Shown: in pieces, positions 6,383-14,242 of the stretch
Layout: each line of letters starts with the position of its first letter
Numbering within the stretch: position 1 is the stretch's first letter
Source: an uncultured Gemmatimonadaceae bacterium
Lineage (GTDB): Bacteria > Gemmatimonadota > Gemmatimonadetes > Gemmatimonadales > Gemmatimonadaceae
Length of the DNA: 14,740 nt
Direction: 5' to 3'
Assembly (NCBI GenBank): GCA_955652635.1
Contig: CATPBN010000351.1
Coordinates: 1-14,740 of the forward strand
The notes under the pieces: generated by a model
The model's database searches: none
Told to the model about the DNA's origin: nothing
Seen by the model: the letters and a program-made list of their open reading frames with translations, nothing else
Translations under genes and position numbers: made by a program

Positions 6383-6831
6383 GAAAACTCCGGCGATGAG
6401 GCCGTCGGCGCGCCGATCGCCATCCGGACTGCCTGCGCCAGCGCCTCCGGTTCATCAGTTCCGATCCGGAAATGTTGTCCTGATCTGAGCGCTACCTCTA
6501 CCGCGGCTGTGCCGGAGACGTTGTACAGCATGCCGCGCGGCGTAATCCGGATGCCCCATCCCTCCCACCAGAGGCTCCGCGTCACGTCGGCCGCCGCTAT
6601 TTCGGTAAGCAGAAACCGCTTGCGCCACAACCCCGGGCCAAAATGAAAGCGCAGCTCGTCGTCGCTAATCTCGACAGTGAGCGAGGAGAAGAGCGCCGCG
6701 GAAATGAGGAGGAGGACCGCTACACTGAGACTGACCGGAAGCGGGCTCAGCGTCCCGATGGCGAAGATACCGAGCGCAGCCACGAGCAACACGATCAATG
6801 TCAGGTATCCGATCTGCGTGTGCCTGTACAT
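6379..6831 (-). CDS. Two-helix membrane protein with bacterial PH-like domain
   Basis: Encodes 150 residues from ATG; only a weak GGATGAAC ribosome site precedes it. Two hydrophobic helices (about 9-28 and 31-52) form a hairpin with both ends probably in the cytoplasm. The soluble part (53-140) is beta-rich: LTVEISDDELRFHFGPG, then RKRFLLTEIAAADVTRS, then WGIRITPRGMLYNVSG, then AVEVALRSGQHFRIGTDEP, and ends in a helix PEALAQAVRMAIG. This order of strands capped by a helix is the pattern of bacterial PH-like domains found in small membrane proteins. Such domains are thought to scaffold at the membrane, and no catalytic residues are evident. The ATGA overlap with the following VOC gene makes a two-gene operon. 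No function is known for this pairing. Confidence 0.72.
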   Translation of the reverse strand: MYRHTQIGYLTLIVLLVAALGIFAIGTLSPLPVSLSVAVLLLISAALFSSLTVEISDDELRFHFGPGLWRKRFLLTEIAAADVTRSLWWEGWGIRITPRGMLYNVSGTAAVEVALRSGQHFRIGTDEPEALAQAVRMAIGAPTASSPEFS

Positions 6832-6925
6832 TCGTTCATCCGATCGAGATGCGGTAAACGATAGCAGCGATTAATGGCGCGTGCACTGGCGCGGGGCGGC
6901 CAGGAGCAGGCAATTTTCAACGATT

Positions 6926-7477
6926 ATGATCGGACACGATGCGCTATCGCCGTGGGAGAACTTCTACATCATCGTGGGGTCGTCAGCGGGAGCGCTGACA
7001 GGCCTGCAATTCGTAGTCATGGCGCTGGTGGCGGCAACCGAATCAGCCAGCGACACGGGCGAGGTCGATGCCTTCGGCACTCCGACCATCGTCCACTTCT
7101 GCGTGGTGCTGCTCGTCTCGGCAATCCTCAGCATGCCCTGGCCAGAGATCTCGCAGGCCGCGATTGTCGTCGGAATATGCGGAGCGTTCGGGGTTGGATA
7201 TAGCCTGATCGTCATACGACGAGCGCGGCGCACAGAGAATTACAAGCCGGAAATGGAAGACTGGATCTGGCACTGCGTGCTTCCATTGATTGCCTACGTC
7301 ACTCTCCTCGTTTCTGCGGCCTCGCTGCCGTTCAACCACGTCCCCGCTTTTTTCGGAATTGCCGCGTTCGCGCTCCTCGTGCTCTTCATCGGCATCCACA
7401 ACGCCTGGGACGCCGCGACGTACATGACGGTGAAGTCACTGCAAAAGCGAATTAAGGAGAGAACACCTACGGCATAG
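6926..7477 (+). CDS. Five-helix membrane protein of unknown function
   Basis: The open frame begins with GTG at 6881. I prefer ATG at 6926, because the product then starts MIGHDALSPWENFYIIVG and the 15 extra residues look like non-coding sequence. The ribosome site is poor for either start (a GGAG lies about 19 bases before 6926). The resulting 183 residues contain about five membrane helices (14-36, 55-70, 78-98, 117-135 and 139-158). A basic tail follows (VKSLQKRIKERTPTA). The stretch ENFYIIVGSSAGALTGLQFVVMALV looks like a conserved family signature that I have seen in uncharacterised bacterial membrane proteins, but I cannot name the family. Conserved Trp/His residues (W113, H116, H138, H158, W161) lie near the ends of helices. 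It converges on the outer-membrane factor gene with 17 bp between the stops. Confidence 0.72.
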   Translation: MIGHDALSPWENFYIIVGSSAGALTGLQFVVMALVAATESASDTGEVDAFGTPTIVHFCVVLLVSAILSMPWPEISQAAIVVGICGAFGVGYSLIVIRRARRTENYKPEMEDWIWHCVLPLIAYVTLLVSAASLPFNHVPAFFGIAAFALLVLFIGIHNAWDAATYMTVKSLQKRIKERTPTA

Positions 7478-7494
7478 GGCTCGACGAGGCAACG

Positions 7495-8943
7495 TTAGCG
7501 CGTCGGCCAGGTCCCGCCCACTGCCTTGTAAACGGCAACTAGCGCCGTTGCCGCAGCAGTACGTCCCTGTTCCAGCTGGTTTTCCGCGTCGAGCAGCGTA
7601 CGCTCCGCATCCAGCACCTGTAGGAAGTCGGTGAGCCCGGCCTCGAACCGCTGCTGCGCCAGATCCGCCGCTCGAGTACTAGAGCGTACCGCGCTCTCGA
7701 GGATGGCCACGCGCGCGTGTGCCCGATCATAAGTCACCAGCGATCCTTCGCTCTCCTCGAGCGCTCGAAGAACCGTCGCGTTGTATGTGGCTTGCGCCTC
7801 TTCCTGCCCCGATTGCGCGACTTCCACTCGCTCGCGCACTCGGCCGATATCGAACAGCGGGAAACTGACGACTGGGCCAACCAACAGCCTCGAGTTGCCG
7901 CGCTTGAACAGGGAATCCACCGAGGTCGCCGCATAACCCGCGCGTGCCCCCAGCGTGACCCGCGGCAGATACTCGGCTCGCGCCGACCCGACAAACAACG
8001 ACCGCGCCGCAAGCTGGCGTTCCGCGCGCAGTACGTCCGGACGACGACGCACGAGCTGGTCGGGCGAGCCGACGAACACGGTATCCGGAAGACGGGGTAG
8101 CGCTCCCGAGTCGAGCAGTGCCACCGGAAGCGCATCCGGAGCCCGTCCGATCAACACGGCTATCCGGTTCCTGTCCAGCGCGATCTGCGATTCGAGTCCC
8201 GGAGTCGTGGCGAGCGTCAGATACAACACCGATTTCGCGCGCTCGGTATCGAACGCCGTTCCGCTCCCGGCTGCCAGACGATCCTCTGTCAGCTTGACGA
8301 TCTTCCTCTGGTTTACCGCGTTGCGCAGGGAGACTGCGAGCTGCCGTTGAGCGCCCCGCAGATCGAAATACGTGCGCGCTACCTCGGCTGCCACGCTCAC
8401 CTGAACGTCCTCGAGGCCATACTCCGACGACTCGGCCAACGCGCCCTGCGCTCTCACGTTGCGCCCTACTCGACCGAAGAAGTCAACCTCCCATGACGCA
8501 TCAAAGCCCACATCCCAGAGTTGAAACGCCGGCAACTGACTCGTAAGTCCGGGCGTCTGCGCGAGCGAAGACTGGGATCTCGCCGTGCTGCCAGTTCCGG
8601 TTATCGTCGGCACGAGATCGTACGCAGCGAGACGCCTTGCCGCGCGAGCACTCGTGAGGCGCGACTGGGCAACGCGGACGTCCGTGTTCGCGCGCTGGGC
8701 TTCCCGAACCAGCCTCGTCAGCGTGCTGTCGCCGAGGTCACTCCAAAATGGCGTCGACGCGAGCGTCGTGCTTACGTGCACCACGCTCGTGGGGATTTCC
8801 TCCGAGGCACCGCGAGATTCGGTGACCGCAGGCGTAATGCCGCCCACGCTGTACGCGGAAGGAACCGGCACTTCCGGCGCTCGATAGGCGGGCGTGGCAC
8901 AGCCCGCCAGCATTCCAGAAAAAACGATCAGGAACTTACGCAT
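7495..8943 (-). CDS. Outer-membrane efflux channel lipoprotein (NodT/OprM-type)
   Basis: Encodes 482 residues from ATG at 8943. The open frame extends back to 9090 inside the pump gene. The chosen start gives a perfect lipoprotein signal, MRKFLIVFSGMLAGC, with the lipid-carrying Cys15, and a GAGG ribosome site nine bases upstream. An ATG five codons earlier is also possible. The mature protein starts ATPAYRAPEVPVPSAY, typical of the RND outer-membrane factor family. Two repeats of the outer-membrane efflux domain follow. The first carries TLTRLVREAQRANTDVRVA and the second SPDQLVRRRPDVLRAERQLAA, with the RRPD-x-x-AE signature. Three copies assemble into a beta-barrel with a periplasmic alpha-tunnel that docks on the pump and adaptor. 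The start lies 8 bp inside the end of the pump gene, so the two are translationally coupled. Confidence 0.93.
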   Translation of the reverse strand: MRKFLIVFSGMLAGCATPAYRAPEVPVPSAYSVGGITPAVTESRGASEEIPTSVVHVSTTLASTPFWSDLGDSTLTRLVREAQRANTDVRVAQSRLTSARAARRLAAYDLVPTITGTGSTARSQSSLAQTPGLTSQLPAFQLWDVGFDASWEVDFFGRVGRNVRAQGALAESSEYGLEDVQVSVAAEVARTYFDLRGAQRQLAVSLRNAVNQRKIVKLTEDRLAAGSGTAFDTERAKSVLYLTLATTPGLESQIALDRNRIAVLIGRAPDALPVALLDSGALPRLPDTVFVGSPDQLVRRRPDVLRAERQLAARSLFVGSARAEYLPRVTLGARAGYAATSVDSLFKRGNSRLLVGPVVSFPLFDIGRVRERVEVAQSGQEEAQATYNATVLRALEESEGSLVTYDRAHARVAILESAVRSSTRAADLAQQRFEAGLTDFLQVLDAERTLLDAENQLEQGRTAAATALVAVYKAVGGTWPTR

Positions 8944-11900
8944 GACTGCCACCCTCATTCCCCACTGCCAGCGATGGCCGCCACGCGTGGAGAGGTTGTA
9001 CGCCTTCTGGTTCCGGAACGGGCTTCCCAGTGCGTCGGTCGACGACGCCACGGACGAGCACGTAGAAGAGCGGTGTGAAAAGAAGTCCAAGGAAAGTGAC
9101 GCCGAGCATTCCGGAGAACACAGCGATGCCCATCACCCTCCGCATCTCCGCGCCCGCTCCACTCGCAATAATGAGTGGTATGACGCCCGCGATGAATGCA
9201 AAGGAGGTCATCAGAATCGGACGCAACCTGATTCGAGCCGCCTCGAGCGCGGCTGTAAATCGATCTCTGCCCTGACGCTCCAGATCGCGGGCGAACTCGA
9301 CGATTAGAATCGCGTTCTTGCACGCTAGCCCGACGAGCACGAGCAATCCGATCTGGGTGAAGACGTTGTTGTCACCGCGAGTCAACCACACGCCGGCGAT
9401 CGCGGAAACGAGGGACATCGGCACGATCAGTATTATTACGAGCGGCAACGACCAGCTCTCGTACTGCGCGGCAAGAACGAGGAACACGAGCAGAATGCAG
9501 AGCGGGAAGACCAGGATGGCTGTGTTGCCAGCCAGCTTTTGCTGATATGTGAGCTCGGTCCACTCGTAGCCGATACCGTTCGGCAACGTCTCGCTGGCAA
9601 GCCGTTCCATTGTTTGCACGGCTGCGCCCGCGCTCGTTCCGGGAGCCGCGCTGCCACTGATGTCCGCGGCTGGGTAGCCGTTGTAATGAGTGACCTGGTC
9701 CGGCCCATACGACTGTTTCATCGTCAGCACAGAACCGAGCGGTACCATCTCGCCACGTACGTTTCGAACCTTGAGCTGAGCGATGTTGTCCGCGTTCGCA
9801 CGATAAGGTGCGTCTGCCTGTGCGATCACCTGGTAGGTGCGACCGAACTTGTTGAAGTCGTTGACGTACTGGGAGCCGAGGTATATCTGAAGCGTCGAGA
9901 AGAGGTCATTCAACGGAATGCCGAGCTGTTTCACCTTGTCGCGATCGACGTCGGCGAAGAGCTGGGGCACGTTGATCTGGAAGCTCGAGAACTGGCCGGC
10001 AAGTCCGGGCGTCTGGTAGGCGCGGCCGAGCATTGCCTGCGTCGTTGCATAGAGCGTTGAATCGCCGAGTCCTGCCTTGTCCTCCACCATCATCTTGAAA
10101 CCGCCGATAGAACCCAACCCGTTCACTGCGGGCGGAGGAAAGACAGCCACAAAGCCGTCCTGGATTGCGGCGAACTTCTGATTGAGCGCCATCAGGATTG
10201 CGCCGCTCTGCAGATCGTTGGACTTTCTCTCCTCGAACGGCTTGAGCCCGAAGAAAATGACGCCCGCATTCGACTTGGGGCCGAAGCTGGTGATCGACAG
10301 CCCCGGGAATTCGACGGCGTGCTCGACGCCCGGTGTCTTGAGGGCGATGTCCGCCATCCGTCTTATGACGGCTTCGGTGCGGTCGAGCGATGCGGCGTCG
10401 GGTAGCTGCGCGATCGCGACCAGGTAGCGCTTGTCCTGGCTCGGCACGAATCCCTTCGGCACTCTCGTGAATCCGAGGACGCCGACCAGAACCAGTACCC
10501 CATACACTGTGAGCGCAAGGACAGAGCGATGCGTAACGCGCTGCACAATGGTCCCGTAGCGTGACGAAGCACGCCCGAAAACACGGTTGAAGGGATCGAA
10601 CAGCCAGCCAAGCAAGCGGTGCATGACGCGTGTTGGCGCGTCTTCCGGCGCCCCACGGGGCCGCAGGAGCACAGCGGCAAGCGCGGGCGACAGCGTCAGC
10701 GAATTGAACGCTGAGATCAGAGTCGAGAAGGCGATGGTAAGTGCGAACTGTCGGTAGAACTGTCCGTCCAGCCCGCTGATAAATGCAACTGGAACGAAGA
10801 CCGCGGACAGCACCAGCGCGATCGCGATGATTGGGCCGCTGACTTCCTCCATCGCGCGGTGACTCGCATCGAGGGGCGAGAGACCCTCCTCGATATGTCG
10901 CTCGACGTTCTCGACAACGACGATTGCGTCGTCGACGACGATGCCGATCGCCAGCACGAGTCCGAACAGCGACAGCGTATTGATCGAGAACCCTGTCGCG
11001 AGCATTACGGCGAAGGTGCCGACGATGGAGATTGGTACCGCGACGAGCGGGATGATCGATGCCCGCCAGGTCTGCAGAAAGAGAACGACCACTATGACGA
11101 CCATCAGCGTGGCGAGGAGCAGCGTGTAGATCACCTCGCGGATCGAATCGCGCACGAACAATGTCGGATCGTACACGGACGACCACTCTACGCCCTGAGG
11201 GAACCGGGTCTTCAGGTCGGCCATCTTCGCGCGAATGTTACTGGAGAGAGCCAGCGCGTTCGAGCCTGGAGACTGGAACACTACGATAGCGACGGCGGGC
11301 TTGTTGTCGAGCAGCGCGCGCAAGCCAAACGTCCCTGGACCGAGCTCGATGCGCGCAACATCGCGCAGGCGAGTGGCCGCTCCATCCGCGCCGGTCTTGA
11401 CGATGATGTTGCCGAACTCTTTTTCGTCCGTGAGTCGCCCTCGCGCGACGACCGTGAGCTGATACGCGACCGGGTCATTCATCGGCGGAGCGCCGACGGT
11501 TCCCGCGGCGACCTGGAGGTTTTGCTCGCGAATCGCCTGGATGACATCGCCCGCCGACAATCCGTGCGAGGCCACGCGGTTCGGATCGAGCCAGACGCGC
11601 ATTGCGTAGTCACCCGCGCCGAACACGATCACCTGACCTGCGCCAGGAATTCTCGACAGCTCGTTCCGGACGTTGAGCAGCGCATAATTGCGTAGATAGA
11701 CCGGATCGTAGCGACCGTCGGGAGAAAACAGGTGCACGACCATCGTGATGTCCGGGGAGCGCTTCTGCGTGACGACACCCAGAGCGCGCACCTCTTCCGG
11801 CAGTCGCGCCAGTGCCTGGGCGACGCGGTTCTGCACCTGAACCTGCGCCAGGTCGACATCCGTGCCGATCTTGAACGTGACGGTCAGATTGAACGTGCCG

Positions 11901-12160
11901 TCGGCCGACGCGGACGATGTCATATAGAGCATCCGCTCGACACCGTTAATTGCGTCCTCCAGCGGCGTGCCCACCGTCTGCGCGAGCACAGTCGGATTCG
12001 CGCCAGGATAGATCGCGCTCACCGTGATCGTCGGCGGCGTGACTTCCGGATACTCGCTGATCGGCAGCTGGGTGACCGCGATCAAGCCGCCGGCAAGAAT
12101 GACCAGCGATAGCACGACCGCGAAGATTGGGCGATCGATGAAAAAGCGTGAGAAGCGCAC
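8936..12160 (-). CDS. RND multidrug efflux pump, HAE1 family (AcrB/MexB-like)
   Basis: Encodes 1074 residues from GTG with GGAG eight bases upstream, the normal length for the family. It begins MRFSRFFIDRPIFAVVLSLV, the standard N-terminal helix of hydrophobe/amphiphile exporters. The proton-relay residues are present: Asp410 and Asp411 in GIVVDDAIVVVENVER (AcrB D407/D408), Lys948 in GLACKNAILIVEFA (AcrB K940), and Arg980 in RLRPILMTS (AcrB R971). Other family marks are the YPGANPTV porter strand and FVPSQDKRYL. Both porter-domain loops and twelve transmembrane helices can be placed, with no sign of truncation. Trimers export amphiphilic compounds such as drugs, dyes, detergents and bile-like molecules, driven by protons. 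Specificity cannot be read. It is the middle gene of a complete adaptor-pump-channel operon, 24 bp after the adaptor. Confidence 0.97.
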   Translation of the reverse strand: MRFSRFFIDRPIFAVVLSLVILAGGLIAVTQLPISEYPEVTPPTITVSAIYPGANPTVLAQTVGTPLEDAINGVERMLYMTSSASADGTFNLTVTFKIGTDVDLAQVQVQNRVAQALARLPEEVRALGVVTQKRSPDITMVVHLFSPDGRYDPVYLRNYALLNVRNELSRIPGAGQVIVFGAGDYAMRVWLDPNRVASHGLSAGDVIQAIREQNLQVAAGTVGAPPMNDPVAYQLTVVARGRLTDEKEFGNIIVKTGADGAATRLRDVARIELGPGTFGLRALLDNKPAVAIVVFQSPGSNALALSSNIRAKMADLKTRFPQGVEWSSVYDPTLFVRDSIREVIYTLLLATLMVVIVVVLFLQTWRASIIPLVAVPISIVGTFAVMLATGFSINTLSLFGLVLAIGIVVDDAIVVVENVERHIEEGLSPLDASHRAMEEVSGPIIAIALVLSAVFVPVAFISGLDGQFYRQFALTIAFSTLISAFNSLTLSPALAAVLLRPRGAPEDAPTRVMHRLLGWLFDPFNRVFGRASSRYGTIVQRVTHRSVLALTVYGVLVLVGVLGFTRVPKGFVPSQDKRYLVAIAQLPDAASLDRTEAVIRRMADIALKTPGVEHAVEFPGLSITSFGPKSNAGVIFFGLKPFEERKSNDLQSGAILMALNQKFAAIQDGFVAVFPPPAVNGLGSIGGFKMMVEDKAGLGDSTLYATTQAMLGRAYQTPGLAGQFSSFQINVPQLFADVDRDKVKQLGIPLNDLFSTLQIYLGSQYVNDFNKFGRTYQVIAQADAPYRANADNIAQLKVRNVRGEMVPLGSVLTMKQSYGPDQVTHYNGYPAADISGSAAPGTSAGAAVQTMERLASETLPNGIGYEWTELTYQQKLAGNTAILVFPLCILLVFLVLAAQYESWSLPLVIILIVPMSLVSAIAGVWLTRGDNNVFTQIGLLVLVGLACKNAILIVEFARDLERQGRDRFTAALEAARIRLRPILMTSFAFIAGVIPLIIASGAGAEMRRVMGIAVFSGMLGVTFLGLLFTPLFYVLVRGVVDRRTGKPVPEPEGVQPLHAWRPSLAVGNEGGSHA

Positions 12161-12184
12161 TTTACGTACTCCGAGTAGGGCGAG

Positions 12185-13366
12185 CTACCGTGCGGTCGGC
12201 GCCGGTGTGGCGGATTCGGCGACCATGGCAGCATTTGTGGCGGCGACCTTCATTCCGGGGCGAACTCGCATCAGGCCGTTTATGACTACGCGTTCTCCGG
12301 GCTTGAGCCCGGACTCAACCGTGCGCAGACCATCTACGACGCGGCCAGTGACGACTGGACGATACTCGACACTGTTGTCGCTCTTTAGCACGAGCACGAA
12401 TTTGCGATCCTGATCGGTGCCGATTGCCTGATCCTGAACCAGGATCGCGGGGTGCCGCTGGCTGCCGAGGAGTCGCACGCGAGCGAACAATCCTGGTGTG
12501 AAGAGCCCGTTGGGGTTCGACAACAGCGCCCGAGCGCTAATCGTTCCCGAGGCTCCATCGACGCGGTTGTCAACGAAATTGAGTCTCCCCTCATGCGGGA
12601 ATCCCGTCTCGTTGGCGAGACCGATCAGCACCTGCCGTCCTTTCGGACCGGTGGCCTGCGCGGCCATGTACTTCAGGTACGCCGCCTCATCGGTGTCGAA
12701 ATACACGTAGATGGGATCGATCGAGACGATAGTGGTCAACAGCGATGCTGACGGCGGTCCGGCCTGGACAACGTTGCCGGGTGTGATCTCGGCACGACCA
12801 ACTCTACCGGAGATCGGAGCGCGCACGACGGTCCACTCCAGGTTCAGACGCGCTACCCGCACTGCCGCCTCGGCGGCTCGGATCGCCGCATCGCCCTCGG
12901 CGCGACCACTCGTACGCGCGTCCAGCTCCTCTCGCGAGATCGCCTGGCTGTTCACCAGCTTCTGCGCCCGCTCGACTTCCATGCCGGCGAGCTGATTGCG
13001 GGTACGCGCCTGAGCGAGCACCGCCTCGGCCCTTGCGACCTCGGCTTCGTAGGGACGCTGATCGATCACGAACAGGACGTCGCCCTGATGGACGATCGCG
13101 CCCTCGACGAACCCGACGCGCTGGAGGAATCCGCCGACTCGCGGCCGCACTTCAACGGAGTTGACGGCCTCGAAGTGCCCCGTGAATTCGTCCCAGTCGG
13201 CGACCACACGCTCGACGGCGGGGGCGACTGTAACCTGGGGAGCTTGCATCGGCGGCGGCTCCTTGTGACATCCGGATACGCCAGTGACGAAAATCGCAGC
13301 GGCGGCCCAACCACCGGCGTGAACTCTGAGGGAGACTGATGTGGCGCGAGAGAAAGTGGAACTCAT
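12185..13366 (-). CDS. RND periplasmic adaptor (membrane fusion protein, AcrA/MexA-like) lipoprotein
   Basis: I start the gene at ATG 13366 (393 residues). The frame is open to 13453, but that upstream start lies inside a palindromic operator, and GGAG precedes 13366 by ten bases. The signal ends in GVSGC, so Cys33 is the likely lipid anchor. Domain order is that of AcrA: a barrel strand QAPQVTVAPAVERVV, half a lipoyl domain SVEVRPRVGGFLQRVGFVEGAIVHQGDVLFVID (about 70-102), an alpha-helical hairpin (about 104-175), the second lipoyl half TVVRAPISGRVGRAEITPGN (179-198), then the beta-barrel and the membrane-proximal domain with LKPGERVVINGLMRVRPGMKV. The adaptor bridges pump and outer-membrane channel. 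It is the first gene of the operon and faces the TetR gene across the operator region. Confidence 0.94.
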   Translation of the reverse strand: MSSTFSRATSVSLRVHAGGWAAAAIFVTGVSGCHKEPPPMQAPQVTVAPAVERVVADWDEFTGHFEAVNSVEVRPRVGGFLQRVGFVEGAIVHQGDVLFVIDQRPYEAEVARAEAVLAQARTRNQLAGMEVERAQKLVNSQAISREELDARTSGRAEGDAAIRAAEAAVRVARLNLEWTVVRAPISGRVGRAEITPGNVVQAGPPSASLLTTIVSIDPIYVYFDTDEAAYLKYMAAQATGPKGRQVLIGLANETGFPHEGRLNFVDNRVDGASGTISARALLSNPNGLFTPGLFARVRLLGSQRHPAILVQDQAIGTDQDRKFVLVLKSDNSVEYRPVVTGRVVDGLRTVESGLKPGERVVINGLMRVRPGMKVAATNAAMVAESATPAPTAR

Positions 13367-13434
13367 GTTGCACAACTCCGGAACAGGGGACTGCTGCGAC
13401 GAACCGCGGTGGCACTTCGTGTCGACATGTAGTA

Positions 13435-13452
13435 TGTTACCGATCGGTAACA
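13435..13452. promoter_or_regulatory. Perfect 18-bp palindrome, proximal operator for the efflux operon
   Basis: The sequence TGTTACCGATCGGTAACA equals its own reverse complement. It is centred 77 bp upstream of the adaptor start. It shares both arms (GTTACCG and CGGTAAC) with the second palindrome 35 bp to the right. Such repeated palindromes between a TetR-type gene and a divergent efflux operon are the usual binding sites of the TetR protein. Binding by the neighbouring regulator is an inference. Confidence 0.82.
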
Positions 13453-13468
13453 CTCCGTAGGCACCCCC

Positions 13469-13488
13469 ATGTTACCGGTCGGTAACAT
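13469..13488. promoter_or_regulatory. 20-bp palindrome, second operator beside the TetR gene
   Basis: ATGTTACCGGTCGGTAACAT has nine-base-pair perfect arms (ATGTTACCG and CGGTAACAT) around a two-base centre GT. It is centred 37 bp upstream of the regulator's GTG start, so a bound repressor would sit close to or on the regulator's own promoter. A TAACAT inside the right arm (13483-13488) could serve as a weak -10 element, but no matching -35 is clear. Autoregulation is inferred from position. Confidence 0.82.
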
Positions 13489-13515
13489 TTTAGTCAAGGA
13501 GGGGTACAAATTATC

Positions 13516-14145
13516 GTGCAAACAGATATTCACGGCCCGGGGCCGAAAACGAAAAAAGGACCTCGACACACGATCCCTCTTCGCGAGCGGATTCTGGTGG
13601 CAGCCGGGGACCTGTTTCATAAGCACGGTATCCGAGGGGTCGGCGTTGAAGCGATCGCCGAGGCCGCGCAGACGAACAAGATGACGCTTTACCGCTACTT
13701 CCCTTCGAAGGATGTGCTGATCACGGAATGGGTGCGCGGGATCGTCGCCCACAAAGAGGAAGACTGGAAGGATCTCAACGCCAAGCACCGCGGAGATCCG
13801 GAGGGCCAGCTCCAGGACTGGAGCCGGCGTACGGCGGCCCAGCTTCGCGCGATGGAAGAACGCGGCTCGGCCCTTGGCAACGCCTTCGCCGAGCTGCCCG
13901 ACCCAAACCATCCCGCGCGGCGTGTCATGAAGGAGCACAAGCTTCGAGCGCACAAACGCGTCGTCCGCCTTTGCAAGGCTGCTGGATTCCCCGATCCCGC
14001 CTTTTCGGCGAACCTGTTCACTATGATGCTGGAAGGCGCCCATTCGTGCGGCACGTGTGTCGGGATGAGGCAGATTGGTGAGCATCTCGTGCAGGTCGTG
14101 GATCGGATGGTGGAGAACAATCGGCGGCACCAGGCCGCGGGCTGA
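13516..14145 (+). CDS. TetR/AcrR-family transcriptional repressor of the efflux operon
   Basis: Encodes 209 residues from GTG. A strong AAGGAGGGG ribosome site lies about 13 bases upstream, which is rather far, so ATT at 13510 or another start is not excluded. The N-terminal DNA-binding domain runs from about residue 21 to 67: RERILVAAGDLFHKHGIRGVGVEAIAEAAQTNKMTLYRYFPSKDVLI. The helix-turn-helix is about 42-61, with the canonical LYRYFPSKD end. Residues 75-200 form the all-helical ligand-binding and dimer domain. That domain contains a CGTC motif (Cys178, Cys181) next to His176, plus Cys153. These could allow a thiol or metal response, an unusual feature that is an inference only. The gene is divergent from the adaptor gene and two palindromes lie between them. 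It probably represses both operon and itself until a pump substrate binds. Confidence 0.92.
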   Translation: MQTDIHGPGPKTKKGPRHTIPLRERILVAAGDLFHKHGIRGVGVEAIAEAAQTNKMTLYRYFPSKDVLITEWVRGIVAHKEEDWKDLNAKHRGDPEGQLQDWSRRTAAQLRAMEERGSALGNAFAELPDPNHPARRVMKEHKLRAHKRVVRLCKAAGFPDPAFSANLFTMMLEGAHSCGTCVGMRQIGEHLVQVVDRMVENNRRHQAAG

Positions 14146-14204
14146 CCCGCTCCGCTGCGCCTGGCTCCACTAATTAGTCGATTGAGACCCGGCTAAATCG
14201 ACAA

Positions 14205-14228
14205 CTCCGGTCGGTGCCCGATCCGGAG
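14205..14228. terminator. Hairpin between convergent TetR and VOC genes
   Basis: A nine-base-pair stem, CTCCGG plus TCG pairing with CGA plus CCGGAG across a single bulged T, closes a five-base loop. It lies 60 bp after the regulator's stop and 15 bp beyond the VOC gene's stop, where transcripts from both sides must end. No T-run follows on either strand, so it may be a Rho-assisted or weak two-way terminator. Confidence 0.35.
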
Positions 14229-14242
14229 GGAGCTTGACGAGC

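Noticed and set aside
9906..11186. Long open frame (426 codons) on the minus strand within the pump gene
   Set aside because: It is an out-of-frame shadow of the RND pump, rich in Arg and without any domain, while the pump frame is intact with all family motifs.
10859..11695. 278-codon plus-strand frame opposite the pump gene
   Set aside because: It is antisense to a clearly coding region, Asp/Arg-rich low-complexity in look, with no ribosome site or family resemblance.
13363..14130. 255-codon minus-strand frame opposite the TetR gene
   Set aside because: It runs through both operator palindromes and the TetR coding region, with no recognisable domain.
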